This document shows positions 32,044 to 41,698 of a DNA stretch of 64,000 nucleotides, piece by piece. The stretch is from Pseudonocardia sp. (GTDB taxonomy: Bacteria; Actinomycetota; Actinomycetes; Mycobacteriales; Pseudonocardiaceae). Location: assembly GCF_025965585.1 (NCBI RefSeq), contig NZ_JAOPWR010000208.1, positions 1-64,000 of the forward strand, written 5' to 3'. Below the pieces are notes generated by a model, which was not told where the DNA came from, ran no database searches, and worked only from the letters and a program-made list of their open reading frames with translations. Position 1 is the first letter of the stretch; every line of letters begins with the position of its first letter. A program made the position numbers and the translations under genes.

Positions 32044-33141
32044 GTGAGGACCGCCCTGATCATGCCGACGATCCGGCCCCACGCGGGCCGGGTCGCGGAG
32101 CTGTTCCTCGACGATGCGCGGGCGGGCGGGATCGACCTGGCCGACGTCGCGCTGTACTTCTCCACCGACCCACCCCTCCCGGCCGGCGCGCCGACGGTCG
32201 ACGGGACAGGCCTCCGCCTGGTCCGCCACGTCGACGGCGAGCGGCGCCGTGCCCTCGCCCGCGAGCTGGCCGCGCGGTGCGACGTCGATCCCGGGGTGCT
32301 GGAACGGGCCGTCGTGCGGCGCGGTTACGCCTCGGCGCGCAACGCCGCGCTGGTGGAGGCCGTGCTCGACGGCAACGACGTGGCCGTGTTCGTCGACGAC
32401 GACGTGCATCCGCTCGGCGGGTTCCTGCCGTCGCACCTCGCCGGCCTGGCCGCGGGCGACGACGTGACCCGCGGCGGGTACCTCGGGCACAGCGCACCGC
32501 TGGTCGACCTCGCCCCGCTGCTGCCGGAGGTGTGCCGCGTGGAGCTGGGCCGGGCGTTGAGCCTGGGCAACGAGGTGCTCCCGCCGGACTGCCTGACCGC
32601 TCCGGGGCGCACGGCGGGGGAGCCGGCCCGCGGGCTCGTGGTCTACGGCGGCAACGTCGGGCTCTCGCTCGCCGCGCTCACCGGCGGTCGGCTGCCCGCG
32701 TTCTTCTGCCCGCCCGGGGCCCGCGGGGAGGACACGTTCTTCGGGCTCCTGCTCGCCGGCCGCGCGCGCGTCGGGTCGGGCGCCGCGCCCGTGTTGCACG
32801 ACCCGTTCCGGCTGGGTGTCGGCGCGGAGGGGGCCCGGGTGGAGCCCACCCCGGCCGCCCTGCGCCGCTTCGCCGGGGCCGTCCGGGGCTGGGTGTGCTA
32901 CGCCCCGCTGTGGGTCCGCACCCAGCACGACGATCCCGCGGCCGGTGACGCCGTGCTGCGCACCATCGCGACGATCTACGCCGGCCACGCCTCCTGCCTG
33001 GCCGTGCTGGGGCTGGCCGACGTGCCGGACGTCCTGGCCGCGGCCGTCGCGGCGGCGGAGGCCGAGCTCGCGCTGATGCAGGCGGTGGACCGGGCCTGGC
33101 GCGGGACGCTCATGCCCGCCCTGGCCGCATCAGCGGCGTAG
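32044..33141 (+). CDS. Putative GT-A-fold glycosyltransferase-like protein
   Basis: A 365-aa protein; the GTG start giving VRTALIMPTIRP supplies a first beta strand, with the ATG 18 nt later as alternative. A central stretch GNDVAVFVDDDVHPLGGFLP resembles the metal-binding DxD loop of GT-A glycosyltransferases, after RNAALVEAVLD, a common feature of that fold. The rest (RGGYLGHSAPLVDLAPLLPE, LSLGNEVLPPDCL) was not recognised. Neighbours are an element remnant upstream and a convergent ankyrin gene. Function is an inference from fold-like motifs only. Confidence 0.65.
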   Translation: MRTALIMPTIRPHAGRVAELFLDDARAGGIDLADVALYFSTDPPLPAGAPTVDGTGLRLVRHVDGERRRALARELAARCDVDPGVLERAVVRRGYASARNAALVEAVLDGNDVAVFVDDDVHPLGGFLPSHLAGLAAGDDVTRGGYLGHSAPLVDLAPLLPEVCRVELGRALSLGNEVLPPDCLTAPGRTAGEPARGLVVYGGNVGLSLAALTGGRLPAFFCPPGARGEDTFFGLLLAGRARVGSGAAPVLHDPFRLGVGAEGARVEPTPAALRRFAGAVRGWVCYAPLWVRTQHDDPAAGDAVLRTIATIYAGHASCLAVLGLADVPDVLAAAVAAAEAELALMQAVDRAWRGTLMPALAASAA

Positions 33142-33142
33142 G

Positions 33143-33526
33143 TCAGCGGCGCAGCAGCTCGGCCATCTCGGGCAGCTCGAAGAACTCGGCCGTGGCGATG
33201 GCCGACGGGGTGCCCTGGGCGGGGTCGGCGCCGGCGTCGAGCAGCGCGGTGACCGACTGGGCCGAGCGCTTGAACACCGCGGCCGAGAGCGCGGTCTGGC
33301 CGCGGTCGTTGGTGCGCGCGAGATCGGCACGCCGGGCGAGCAGCGACGCCACGGTGTCCGGGTGCCCGTAGTAGGCGGCCAGGATGAGGAAGGTGTCGCC
33401 CTTCGCGTTGGTGAGGTCCACCGGCACGCCCGAGTCGATGTAGGCCGCCAGCTGCTCCGTGCCGCCGTCGCGGGCGAGGTCGAACAGCTTGTCGGCGAAG
33501 GCCATGGCCTCGTCGTTCAGCTCCAC
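33143..33526 (-). CDS. Ankyrin-repeat protein
   Basis: A 127-aa cytoplasmic protein with about three ankyrin repeats: DLTNAKGDTFLILAAYYGHP, LARTNDRGQTALSAAVFKRS and the start of a third at GADPAQGTPSAIATAEFFEL. It begins with a helix, DEAMAFADKLFDLARDGG. Such small ankyrin proteins bind other proteins, with partners unknown. It converges on the glycosyltransferase-like gene with a 1-bp gap and sits 9 bp downstream of the sigma factor gene, so it may be co-transcribed with it. Confidence 0.88.
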   Translation of the reverse strand: MELNDEAMAFADKLFDLARDGGTEQLAAYIDSGVPVDLTNAKGDTFLILAAYYGHPDTVASLLARRADLARTNDRGQTALSAAVFKRSAQSVTALLDAGADPAQGTPSAIATAEFFELPEMAELLRR

Positions 33527-33535
33527 GCCGCAATC

Positions 33536-34711
33536 CTACGGCGCCCGAGGGGTGTCCAGCTCGATGAGCTTCCGCTCCAGCAGGCGCCGCTCGGCGTCGT
33601 CGTGGACGAGCGCGAGCGCCCGGCGGTAGGCCTCGCGCGCCTCCCCGGGGCGGCCCAGCCTGTGCAGCAGCTCGGCGCGCGTGGCGTGCAGGTAGCGGTA
33701 GTCGCCCAGGTCCAGGACGTCGACGAGCGCGAGTGCGGCCTCGGCGCCGTCGACCTCGGCGACCGCGACGGCCCGGCTCAGCTCCACCACCGCCGAGCCG
33801 GTGATCCGCGCGAGGGTCCCGTAGAGGGCGGCGATCTGGGCCCAGTCCCGCGGCTCGTCGGCGTGCAGTGCGGCGATGGCGGCCTGCACGACGTAGGGCC
33901 CGCGGCCGAGCAGGGCCAGCGACCGGTCCAGGACCTCCCGTCCCTCGGCGATCTGCGCGGCGTCCCACAGGGAGCGGTCCTGGTCGGCGAGCAGCACCAG
34001 GTCGCCGTCAGCGAACCGGGCGGCGCGCCGCGCGTCGTGCAGCAGCATCATGGCCAGCAGGCCCTGGCACTCGGGCTCGTCCGGCATGAGCTCCACCAGC
34101 GCCCGGCCGAGCCGGATCGCCTCGGTGGCGAGGTCGACGCGGCCGCCGTAGCCCTCGTTGAAGATCAGGTAGACGACGGCGAGCACCGCGACGAGACGGT
34201 CGGGCAGCAGATGGTCGGGCGGCACCCGGAACGGGATCCCGGCGGCCTTGATCTTGCGCTTGGCCCGCACCAGCCGCTGCGCCATCGTCGGCTCCGGTAC
34301 GAGGAACGCCCGGGCGATCTCGTCGGTGGTGAGCCCGCCCAGGGTGCGCAGGGTCAGCGCCACCTGCGCCTCCGTCGCGAGCGCGGGGTGGCAGCAGGTG
34401 AAGATCAGCTCGAGCCGCTCGTCGGGGAACGAGGAGACGTCCATCGGATCCGCCTCGGGCATCGTGAGCAGGTGGGCCTTCGCGGCCAGCGTGCGGTCGC
34501 GCCGGATGCGGTCGACCGCACGGTTGCGCGCGGTCGTCACCAGCCAGGCCCCCGGGTTGGACGGTGTGCCGTCCCGCGGCCAGCGCTCCGCGGCGATCGC
34601 GAAGGCCTCCTGGGCGGCCTCCTCGGCGAGGTCGATGTCGCCGAGGAAGCCGACCAGTGCTGCGAGGACGTAGCCCCACCGGTCCCGGAAGACCTGGTCG
34701 AGGACTACCAC
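33536..34711 (-). CDS. ECF-type sigma factor of the ECF42 group
   Basis: A 391-aa protein. Region 2 is [20 protein letters not shown], with [20 protein letters not shown]; region 4 contains [20 protein letters not shown] and [17 protein letters not shown]-terminal extension of about 200 residues ([20 protein letters not shown] ... TPR-like helices to the end) is characteristic of ECF42. The GTG start overlaps the upstream DGPF gene by 7 nt. No anti-sigma factor is present; the extension is thought to regulate activity in this group. Confidence 0.92.
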   Translation of the reverse strand: MVVLDQVFRDRWGYVLAALVGFLGDIDLAEEAAQEAFAIAAERWPRDGTPSNPGAWLVTTARNRAVDRIRRDRTLAAKAHLLTMPEADPMDVSSFPDERLELIFTCCHPALATEAQVALTLRTLGGLTTDEIARAFLVPEPTMAQRLVRAKRKIKAAGIPFRVPPDHLLPDRLVAVLAVVYLIFNEGYGGRVDLATEAIRLGRALVELMPDEPECQGLLAMMLLHDARRAARFADGDLVLLADQDRSLWDAAQIAEGREVLDRSLALLGRGPYVVQAAIAALHADEPRDWAQIAALYGTLARITGSAVVELSRAVAVAEVDGAEAALALVDVLDLGDYRYLHATRAELLHRLGRPGEAREAYRRALALVHDDAERRLLERKLIELDTPRAP

Positions 34712-35061
34712 TCGGCGATCGGGCGGACCTCGACCGCGCCACCCATGGCCGCCGCGGGCACCATCGCGGCGATCGCGATGGCGGCGTCGAGGTCGTCGGC
34801 CTCGAGCAGGAAGTACCCGCCGATCGCCTCCTTGATCTCGGCGAACGGGCCGTCGGTGGTGAGCGTCCGGCCGTCCTCGACGCGCACGGTGGTGGCCGTC
34901 TCGGGGGACTGCAGGCCCGCGCCGGGCGTGACACCGGGCGTCTGGTTGATCGCCTGGTAGGCGGCGTAGACCTTGCCCTTGTCGGCCTCGGACAGGGCGT
35001 CCCACTCGGGCGTGCCGGGCAGCGGCGTGGAGCCCTGGTGGATCAGCAGCATGTACTTCAT
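34705..35061 (-). CDS. YCII-related DGPF-domain protein
   Basis: A 118-aa protein from [23 protein letters not shown] with GAAGGAGG upstream. It has the DGPF motif ([22 protein letters not shown]) and a YCII ferredoxin-like fold. DGPF proteins are regularly encoded with ECF42 sigma factors and are probable targets or partners of them; the biochemical role is unknown. It is the first gene of the sigma operon. Confidence 0.92.
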   Translation of the reverse strand: MKYMLLIHQGSTPLPGTPEWDALSEADKGKVYAAYQAINQTPGVTPGAGLQSPETATTVRVEDGRTLTTDGPFAEIKEAIGGYFLLEADDLDAAIAIAAMVPAAAMGGAVEVRPIAEW

Positions 35062-35241
35062 GGCGTCCTCCTTCTCGGAATGGTCTCCTACGAGACGAAC
35101 GGGGGACGCCCGGATCGACACCTGTCCGGAGGAATCCTTCCGCGAGCTTCACAGTGCAGCACGGCGTGGGCCCATCGGTGATCGACACCGTGTGTCCTGA
35201 GGCGGCGGGCGGGCAGCCGTCGCGCCGGCGGTCCACGGCGA

Positions 35242-35285
35242 GGGGCGGCCGGCCGCGACCGGTCCGGCCGCCCCGACCGGTCCGG
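35242..35285. promoter_or_regulatory. GC-rich 11-bp hairpin plus direct repeat upstream of the flavin monooxygenase
   Basis: GGGGCGGCCGG pairs perfectly with CCGGCCGCCCC across an 11-nt loop. The sequence GACCGGTCCGG occurs twice (35257 and 35275). It lies about 65-110 bp before the monooxygenase start, in the divergent region shared with the DGPF operon. It may be a regulator site or an RNA hairpin in the leader. Confidence 0.5.
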
Positions 35286-35349
35286 AGGGGTGCGCAGAGC
35301 GACTCGGCGAGGTTGACTGTTGCCGTCGTCACATCCGAGGAGGCCTTAC

Positions 35350-37155
35350 GTGAGTCAGACGGTCGATGCAGCCCGTTCCGAAGCCGCCGTCCGCGTCGAC
35401 GAGTGGTTGTCGGCGTTCCAGGACGCCCTCACCGCCCGTGACGCCGAGGCGGCCGGCGCCATGTTCGCGGCCGAGAGCTTCTGGCGCGACCTCGTGGCGT
35501 TCACCTGGAACATCCGCACCCTCGAGGGCCCGGCCGAGGTCGCCGACATGCTCCGCTCCCAGCTCGACGCGATCGACCCCACCGGGTTCCGCGTCACCGG
35601 GGAGCCCACCGAGGCCGGCGGCGTCGTCGACGCGTGGCTGGAGTTCGAGACCGCCGTCGGCCGGGGGAGCGGGCACCTGCGGCTCGTCGACGGCAAGGCG
35701 TGGACGCTCCTCACCACGCTCGACGAGCTGAAGGACCACGAGGAGCCGCAGAGCACCCGGCGCCCGATGGGAGCGGAGCACGGCGCCAACCCGGACCGCA
35801 TCACGTGGCTGGAGGCCCGCGAGAAGGAGGCGGCCGAGCTCGGCTACACCACCCAGCCCGACGTCGTCATCGTCGGCGGCGGGCAGGGCGGCATCGCGCT
35901 CGGTGCGCGGCTCCGCCAGCTCGGCGTCCCGACGATCATCGTGGAGCGCAACGAGAAGCCGGGCGACTCGTGGCGGCGGCGCTACAAGTCCCTCGCCCTG
36001 CACGATCCCGTCTGGTACGACCACCTGCCCTACATCGACTTTCCCAAGAACTGGCCCGTGTTCGCGCCGAAGGACAAGATCGGCGACTGGCTGGAGATGT
36101 ACGCGAAGGTCATGGAGCTCAACTACTGGGGCTCCACGACCTGCACGGAGGCCACGTACGACGGCTCGGAGTGGACGGTCGTGGTGGACCGCGCCGGCGA
36201 GCAGGTGACCCTGAAGCCCCGGCACCTCGTGCTGGCGCTGGGCGTCTCGGGCAAGCCGAACGTCCCGAGCTTCCCGGGCATGGAGAGGTTCCGCGGCGAC
36301 CAGCACCACTCGTCGCAGCACCCCGGCCCGGACGCCTACAAGGGCAAGAAGGCCGTGGTCGTCGGCTCCAACAACTCCGCGCACGACATCTGCGCGGCAC
36401 TATGGGAGGCCGGCGCGGACGTGACGATGGTGCAGCGGTCGTCCACGCACATCGTGCGGTCCGACTCGCTGATGGACCTCGGGCTCGGCGATCTCTACTC
36501 CGAGCGCGCAGTGGCGTCGGGCGTCACCACGCACAAGGCCGACACGATCTTCGCATCGCTGCCGTACCGGATCATGCACCAGTTCCAGAAGCCGACCTAC
36601 GACGCCATCCGCGAGCGCGATGCGGACTTCTACGCCGCGCTGGAGAAGGCCGGGTTCGAGCTGGACTTCGGTGACGACGAGTCGGGTCTGTTCATGAAGT
36701 ACCTGCGCCGCGGCTCGGGCTACTACATCGACGTCGGCGCGTCGCAGCTCGTGGCCGACGGCAAGATCAAGCTCGTGCGGGGGCAGGTGGCCGAGCTGAC
36801 CGAGGACGAGGTCGTGCTGTCGGACGGCACCCGCCTGCCGGCCGACCTCGTCGTCTACGCCACGGGGTACGGCTCGATGAACGGCCTCGCCGCCGACATC
36901 GTCGGGCAGGAGATCGCCGACAGGGTGGGCAAGGTGTGGGGCCTCGGCTCGGACACGACCAAGGACCCCGGCCCGTGGGAGGGCGAGCAGCGCAACATGT
37001 GGAAGCCGACGCAGCAGGAGGCGCTGTGGTTCCACGGCGGCAACCTGCACCAGTCGCGCTACTACTCGCTCTACCTCGCGCTACAGCTCAAGGCCCGCAA
37101 GGAGGGCATCCCGACGCCCGTCTACGGGCTGCAGGAGCGCCACCACACGTCCTGA
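35350..37155 (+). CDS. Flavin-containing monooxygenase with N-terminal NTF2/SnoaL-like domain
   Basis: A 601-aa protein from GTG with GAGGAGG upstream. Residues about 10-130 form an NTF2-like domain ([20 protein letters not shown] ... [17 protein letters not shown]). Residues 160-600 form a class B flavoprotein monooxygenase: FAD motif [25 protein letters not shown] motif [20 protein letters not shown] and the ATG-type [12 protein letters not shown]. The FxGxxxHxxxW fingerprint is degenerate ([11 protein letters not shown]), so it is closer to FMO/YUCCA than to Baeyer-Villiger types. It heads a run of oxidative genes. Confidence 0.88.
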   Translation: MSQTVDAARSEAAVRVDEWLSAFQDALTARDAEAAGAMFAAESFWRDLVAFTWNIRTLEGPAEVADMLRSQLDAIDPTGFRVTGEPTEAGGVVDAWLEFETAVGRGSGHLRLVDGKAWTLLTTLDELKDHEEPQSTRRPMGAEHGANPDRITWLEAREKEAAELGYTTQPDVVIVGGGQGGIALGARLRQLGVPTIIVERNEKPGDSWRRRYKSLALHDPVWYDHLPYIDFPKNWPVFAPKDKIGDWLEMYAKVMELNYWGSTTCTEATYDGSEWTVVVDRAGEQVTLKPRHLVLALGVSGKPNVPSFPGMERFRGDQHHSSQHPGPDAYKGKKAVVVGSNNSAHDICAALWEAGADVTMVQRSSTHIVRSDSLMDLGLGDLYSERAVASGVTTHKADTIFASLPYRIMHQFQKPTYDAIRERDADFYAALEKAGFELDFGDDESGLFMKYLRRGSGYYIDVGASQLVADGKIKLVRGQVAELTEDEVVLSDGTRLPADLVVYATGYGSMNGLAADIVGQEIADRVGKVWGLGSDTTKDPGPWEGEQRNMWKPTQQEALWFHGGNLHQSRYYSLYLALQLKARKEGIPTPVYGLQERHHTS

Positions 37156-37219
37156 CCGCGTTCCGCTGGGTGGACTCCCCGGCGTGCGTCCGCGTGCGCC
37201 GCGGTTCACAGTCGCAGAT

Positions 37220-38836
37220 GTGACCGCAGCGCAGCAGGAGCACGAGGACGTCGACGCCGTCGTGATCGGGGCCGGGTTCGCCGGCCTCTACATGCTCCAC
37301 CGGTTGCGTGGGTCGGGGATGTCGGTCGTGGTGCTCGAGGCGGGCGACGGCATCGGGGGCACGTGGTTCTGGAACCGCTACCCCGGCGCCCGCTGCGACT
37401 CCGAGAGCTCCTACTACTCCTACTCGTTCTCCGACGAGCTGCAGCAGGAGTGGGAGTGGACGGAGCGCTACCCGCGCCAGCCCGAGATCCTGGCCTATCT
37501 CAACCACGTGGCCGACCGGTTCGACCTGCGACGCGACATCCGGCTGGGGCGGCGCGTCACCGCCGCCACCTTCGACGACGGCGGCGACCGCTGGGAGGTG
37601 CTCACCGACACCGGTGAGCGCTGGTCGGCACCGTTCCTCGTCACGGCGGTGGGCTGCCTGTCGTCGGCCAACATCCCGAAGATCCCCGGGCTGGACGCGT
37701 TCGACGGCGAGTGGTTCCACACCGGCATGTGGCCGCACGAGGGCGTGTCGTTCGCGGGCAAGCGCGTCGGCGTGGTCGGCACCGGGTCCACGGGCATCCA
37801 GGCCATCCCGGTGATCGCCGCGGAGGCCGACCACCTGACGGTCTTCCAGCGCACCGCGAACTACAGCATCCCGGCGCGCAACGGCCCGCTCGCCCCGGCG
37901 GAGCAGGCCGAGGTCAAGCGCAACTACGACGCGATCCGCGATCTCCAGCGCTCCACCACCAACGGCCACCCCTACCGGATCAGCGAGCGCACCGCGCTGT
38001 CCGTGACCGACGACGAGCGCGACGCGATCTACGCGGCTGCGTGGGAGCGCGGCGGGCTGCGCTTCCGGGCGTCGTTCGCCGACCTGCTCACCGACGCCGA
38101 CGCGAACGAGACGGCGTCGGAGTTCATCCGCGCCCGCATCGCGGAGACGGTGCAGGACGCGGGGGTCGCGGAGATGCTGACGCCGCGCGACCATCCCTTC
38201 GCCACCAAGCGGCCGCCGATCGACACCCACTACTTCGAGACCTACAACCGGGACGACGTGACGCTCGTGGACGTGAAGGCGTCGCCGATCGAGGAGGTCA
38301 CGCCCACCGGCATGCGCACGGCGGCGGGCCACCACGAGCTCGACACGATCGTCTTCGCCACCGGCTTCGACGCGATGACGGGACCGCTGCTCGGCATCGA
38401 CGTCCGCGGCACGGGTGGGGCGACCCTGCGCGACGCGTGGGCGGAGGGGCCCAAGACCTACCTGGGCCTGCAGGTGGCGGGCTTCCCCAACCTGTTCACG
38501 ATCACCGGCCCGGGCAGCCCGTCGGTGCTCACGAACATGCCGACGTCCATCGAGCAGCACGTCGACTGGATCACCGACTGCATCGCCCACCTCCGCGAGC
38601 AGGGCGTCCGCCGGATCGAGGCGGTCCCGGAGGCGCAGGAGGCGTGGGTGGCGCACACCAACGAGGTGGCCGCGGCCACGCTCCTGCCCCGGGCCGGCAG
38701 CTCCTGGTACCTGGGCGCGAACGTGCCAGGCAAGCCGCGCGTCTTCATGCCCTACGCGGGCGGGTTCGCGGCCTACACGCGCCGGTGCGACGAGGTGGCC
38801 GCGGCGGGCTACGAGGGGTTCGCCCTCTCCCGTTGA
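37220..38836 (+). CDS. Baeyer-Villiger monooxygenase
   Basis: A 538-aa type I BVMO. It has the FAD motif AVVIGAGFAGLYMLHRLRGS, GGTWFWNRYPGARCDSESSY, the fingerprint FDGEWFHTGMWP (FxGxxxHxxxW) and the NADPH motif VGVVGTGSTGIQAIPVI. It inserts oxygen next to a ketone carbonyl to give an ester or lactone, using NADPH and O2. The close CHMO-like pattern does not fix the substrate. It follows the flavin monooxygenase by 64 bp and precedes SRPBCC and LLM genes; an esterase is further downstream. Confidence 0.93.
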   Translation: MTAAQQEHEDVDAVVIGAGFAGLYMLHRLRGSGMSVVVLEAGDGIGGTWFWNRYPGARCDSESSYYSYSFSDELQQEWEWTERYPRQPEILAYLNHVADRFDLRRDIRLGRRVTAATFDDGGDRWEVLTDTGERWSAPFLVTAVGCLSSANIPKIPGLDAFDGEWFHTGMWPHEGVSFAGKRVGVVGTGSTGIQAIPVIAAEADHLTVFQRTANYSIPARNGPLAPAEQAEVKRNYDAIRDLQRSTTNGHPYRISERTALSVTDDERDAIYAAAWERGGLRFRASFADLLTDADANETASEFIRARIAETVQDAGVAEMLTPRDHPFATKRPPIDTHYFETYNRDDVTLVDVKASPIEEVTPTGMRTAAGHHELDTIVFATGFDAMTGPLLGIDVRGTGGATLRDAWAEGPKTYLGLQVAGFPNLFTITGPGSPSVLTNMPTSIEQHVDWITDCIAHLREQGVRRIEAVPEAQEAWVAHTNEVAAATLLPRAGSSWYLGANVPGKPRVFMPYAGGFAAYTRRCDEVAAAGYEGFALSR

Positions 38837-38862
38837 CAGCTGGGTCTCCCTGCGAAACTCTG

Positions 38863-39378
38863 ATGGCCATGGAGTGGACCGGAGCCCGCTATGCCGACTG
38901 CCCGAGCGTCGAGGTCGAGACCCATGTCGACGCCCCGCCGGAGCGCGTCTGGGTGGTGGTGTCCGACGTGGAGCTCATGCCGTCGATGAGTGGGGAGCTG
39001 CAGCGCGTCGAGTGGGAGCACGGCGCAGGCGAGGTGGGCAGCAGCTTCGTCGGCCACAGCAAGCACCCGGCCATCGGTGAGTGGTCGACCACCTCGTACG
39101 TGATCGAGAGCGAGGCCCCCCGCGTCTTCGCCTGGGCCGTGGGTGACGCGACGCGGCCCGCCGCCTCCTGGCGGTTCAGTCTCGAGCGCGTCGACGGCGG
39201 CACCCGGCTGCGGCAGTGGATGCAGATGGGCCCCGCGCGGTCCGGACTGAGCTCCGCGATCGACCGGATGCCCGACAAGGAGCAGAAGATCGTCCACGGC
39301 CGGATGAGGGAGTTCGAGGCCAACATGACGGCCACGCTCGCCGCGATCAAGGAACGGGTCGAGCGAGTGAGCGACTGA
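38863..39378 (+). CDS. SRPBCC-family polyketide cyclase/START-like protein
   Basis: A 171-aa (or 169-aa from the second ATG) helix-grip-fold protein: VEVETHVDAPPERVWVVVSD, VGSSFVGHSKHP, ASWRFSLERVDGGTRLRQW, and a C-terminal helix MREFEANMTATLAAIKERVE. SRPBCC proteins bind hydrophobic ligands or act as cyclases. Its stop overlaps the next gene's start (TGATG), so it is translated with the LLM oxidoreductase and probably handles the same pathway intermediate. Confidence 0.9.
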   Translation: MAMEWTGARYADCPSVEVETHVDAPPERVWVVVSDVELMPSMSGELQRVEWEHGAGEVGSSFVGHSKHPAIGEWSTTSYVIESEAPRVFAWAVGDATRPAASWRFSLERVDGGTRLRQWMQMGPARSGLSSAIDRMPDKEQKIVHGRMREFEANMTATLAAIKERVERVSD

Positions 39379-40424
39379 TGCGCACCGCCACCACGGTCGA
39401 GGGCTCCGGCGGCACGTCGTTCCGGGAGACGCTCGACTACGTGGTCGAGGCCGAGAAGCTCGGCCTCGACGTCTGCTGGGTCGCGGAGGCCTGGGGGTCG
39501 GACGCCCCGTCCACGCTGGGCTACCTCGCCGCCCGCACCGAACGGCTGCTGCTGGGCTCCGGGATCATCCAGATCGGCACCCGCACCCCCGTCGCGATCG
39601 CGCAGGCGGCGCTGACGCTGGCAGACATGTCCGGCGGTCGGTTCCTGCTCGGCCTGGGCCCGTCGGGGCCGCAGGTGATCGAGGGACTGCACGGCGTCCC
39701 GTTCGCGAAGCCGCTCACGCGCATGCGCGAGACGGTGGCTGTGGTCCGGCAGGCCATGGCGGGGGAGAAGGTGGCCTACGACGGGTCGACCGTGCGCATC
39801 CCGTTGCCCGGCGGCGAGGGCCGTCCGATGGGCCTGTCCACGACGCCGAACCCCGACATCCCGATCTACCTGGCCACGATGTCGCCGAAGATGCTCGCGC
39901 TGACCGGTGAGGTCGCCGACGGCTGGCTCGGCACGAGCTTCGTCCCGGAGGGCTCGGCCGCCTACTTCACCCACCTCGACGCCGGGCTCGCCGCCTCCGG
40001 CCGCACCCGCAAGGACCTCGACGTCTGCGAGGGGGCCGAGGTGGCGTTCGCCGCCGACCAGGACGAGCTGCGTTCCATGGTGGCCGGCCGCAGGAAGGAG
40101 CTGGCGTTCAGCCTCGGCGGCATGGGCTCTGCGAGCACCAACTTCTACAACGACGCCTACAGCCGCCAGGGCTGGGCCGAGGTGGCCGCCGCGGTCAGGG
40201 AGCGCTGGCAGGGCGGCGACCGCGACGGAGCCGCCGGCCTCGTCACCGACGAGATGGTGCTGGGCACGACGCTCATCGGCACCGAGGACATGGTGCGCAC
40301 CCGGCTGGGCGTGTGGCGGGACGCGGGCGTCGACACCGTGCGCCTCTATCCCGCGGGCGACACTCTCGACGCGAAGCTCACCACCCTGGCCCGGGCGCTG
40401 GACCTGGTCCGCGAGGTCGGTTGA
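39378..40424 (+). CDS. LLM-class F420- or flavin-dependent oxidoreductase
   Basis: A 348-aa luciferase-like enzyme: AEKLGLDVCWVAEAWGSDAP, LLGSGIIQIGTRTPVAIAQA, GGRFLLGLGPSGPQVIEGLH, PIYLATMSPKMLALTGEVAD GW. The pattern is that of TIGR03559/F420-dependent mycobacterial-type LLM proteins. It overlaps the SRPBCC gene by 1 nt and ends the oxidative gene run that starts with the flavin monooxygenase. The actual reaction is unknown. Confidence 0.87.
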   Translation: MRTATTVEGSGGTSFRETLDYVVEAEKLGLDVCWVAEAWGSDAPSTLGYLAARTERLLLGSGIIQIGTRTPVAIAQAALTLADMSGGRFLLGLGPSGPQVIEGLHGVPFAKPLTRMRETVAVVRQAMAGEKVAYDGSTVRIPLPGGEGRPMGLSTTPNPDIPIYLATMSPKMLALTGEVADGWLGTSFVPEGSAAYFTHLDAGLAASGRTRKDLDVCEGAEVAFAADQDELRSMVAGRRKELAFSLGGMGSASTNFYNDAYSRQGWAEVAAAVRERWQGGDRDGAAGLVTDEMVLGTTLIGTEDMVRTRLGVWRDAGVDTVRLYPAGDTLDAKLTTLARALDLVREVG

Positions 40425-40615
40425 GGGCAGCTCGTCCCAGGCGGTGCGGCAGGCGCCCGCGGCGAACGCGGGTGCCGAGCCGGCGGCCGTGAGGTCGGAG
40501 GTGCCGGCCGAGGCCCTGCTGCTGCCGTCAAGAACACCGCTCTGCAAACTGGGCACTACTCTCAGGAGTCCATCGTCACCCGCGGGTGCGGCTGAACCGG
40601 GCGTACCGTTCGTCT

Positions 40616-41698
40616 GTGCACGGTTCGACGGTGCGGGTGCTGGTTCTGCGGTGGGGCTTCCGCGTTCTGTTCGGGCTGCCCAAGCGCGTGAAACGGCTGA
40701 TGGCGGGCCCGCCGATCCGGCGTGACGGCCAGGTGCTCGACCTGGACCTGCAGCTGCTCGGGAGGGTCGGGGCCCTGCTGGCGTCGTCCGACGGCGGCAC
40801 GCTCGACCAGTCCGTGCTCGCCGAGCAGCGGCGCCAGGCCGACTTCGCGGCCGAGGTGGCCGCCGAGCCCGGACTCGACGACATCGCGACGCGCGACCTG
40901 GAGGTGCCCGGCGCCGAGGGTCCGCTGCAGGCGCGGCTGTACGTGCCACCGTCGGCGCCGGTGAGCTCGGCGCTGCTCGTCTACTTCCACGGTGGCGGGT
41001 TCGTGCTCGGCAGCGTGGCGTCGATCGACCCGCTCTGCCGCCTCCTCGCCGCGCAGTCGGGCGTGCGCGTGCTGTCGGTGGACTACCGGCTCGCGCCCGA
41101 GCACCCCTACCCGGCTGCGCTCGAGGACGCGATCGCCGCGTTCCGCTGGGCACGCAAGCAGGCTGAGGACCTCGGAGCGCGCCCGGAGCTGGTCGCCGTG
41201 GGCGGCGACAGCGCCGGTGCGAACCTCGCCCTGGTCGTGGCCCACGAGCAGATTCTCGACGAGATGCCGGCGTTCGTCCTCGCGATGTACCCCGTGACCG
41301 ACGCCGAGCGCCACGGCGGCTCGCGCGAGATGTTCGGGACCGGTTTCGGGTTGACCTACGACTACCTGCAGGAGCTCGAGCGGCTCTACCTGCCCGACGG
41401 CGTCCCCACCGACGACACACGCGGCGCGATCCTGCGCGCGGCCGACCTGTCGGACATGCCGCCCGTCTACATCGCCACAGCCGGCTTCGACCCGCTGCGC
41501 GACGACGGCGAGGAGCTCGTCGACCGCCTCCGCGCCGACGGCGTGCCCCTCGTCGCCCGCCGGTTCCCGGGGCTGGTGCACGGCTACGCGAGCTTTACCG
41601 CCATCAGCGCCGCCGCGCGTGACGCCACCCTCGACGCGGCCAGCGCCCTGCGCGCGGCACTGGCGCTGGTGGAGAGCAGGCGCTCGGCGCGGAGATGA
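40616..41698 (+). CDS. Alpha/beta hydrolase, hormone-sensitive-lipase-type esterase
   Basis: A 360-aa protein (GTG starts at 40586 and 40616 are both possible). It has the HSL oxyanion motif YFHGGGFVLGSVASIDPLCR, the nucleophile GGDSAGANLALVVAHEQ, the acid in TAGFDPLRDDGEELVDRL and the His in FPGLVHGYASFTAIS. It should hydrolyse carboxylic esters. It lies 191 bp after the oxidative run that includes a Baeyer-Villiger enzyme, whose ester product would be a sensible substrate (inference). Confidence 0.9.
   Translation: MHGSTVRVLVLRWGFRVLFGLPKRVKRLMAGPPIRRDGQVLDLDLQLLGRVGALLASSDGGTLDQSVLAEQRRQADFAAEVAAEPGLDDIATRDLEVPGAEGPLQARLYVPPSAPVSSALLVYFHGGGFVLGSVASIDPLCRLLAAQSGVRVLSVDYRLAPEHPYPAALEDAIAAFRWARKQAEDLGARPELVAVGGDSAGANLALVVAHEQILDEMPAFVLAMYPVTDAERHGGSREMFGTGFGLTYDYLQELERLYLPDGVPTDDTRGAILRAADLSDMPPVYIATAGFDPLRDDGEELVDRLRADGVPLVARRFPGLVHGYASFTAISAAARDATLDAASALRAALALVESRRSARR

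Noticed and set aside
37088-41420. Long minus-strand ORFs opposite the monooxygenase, SRPBCC, LLM and esterase genes (522 and 843 aa)
   Set aside because: They are mirror frames of genes with clear family motifs, lack ribosome sites and show no domain.
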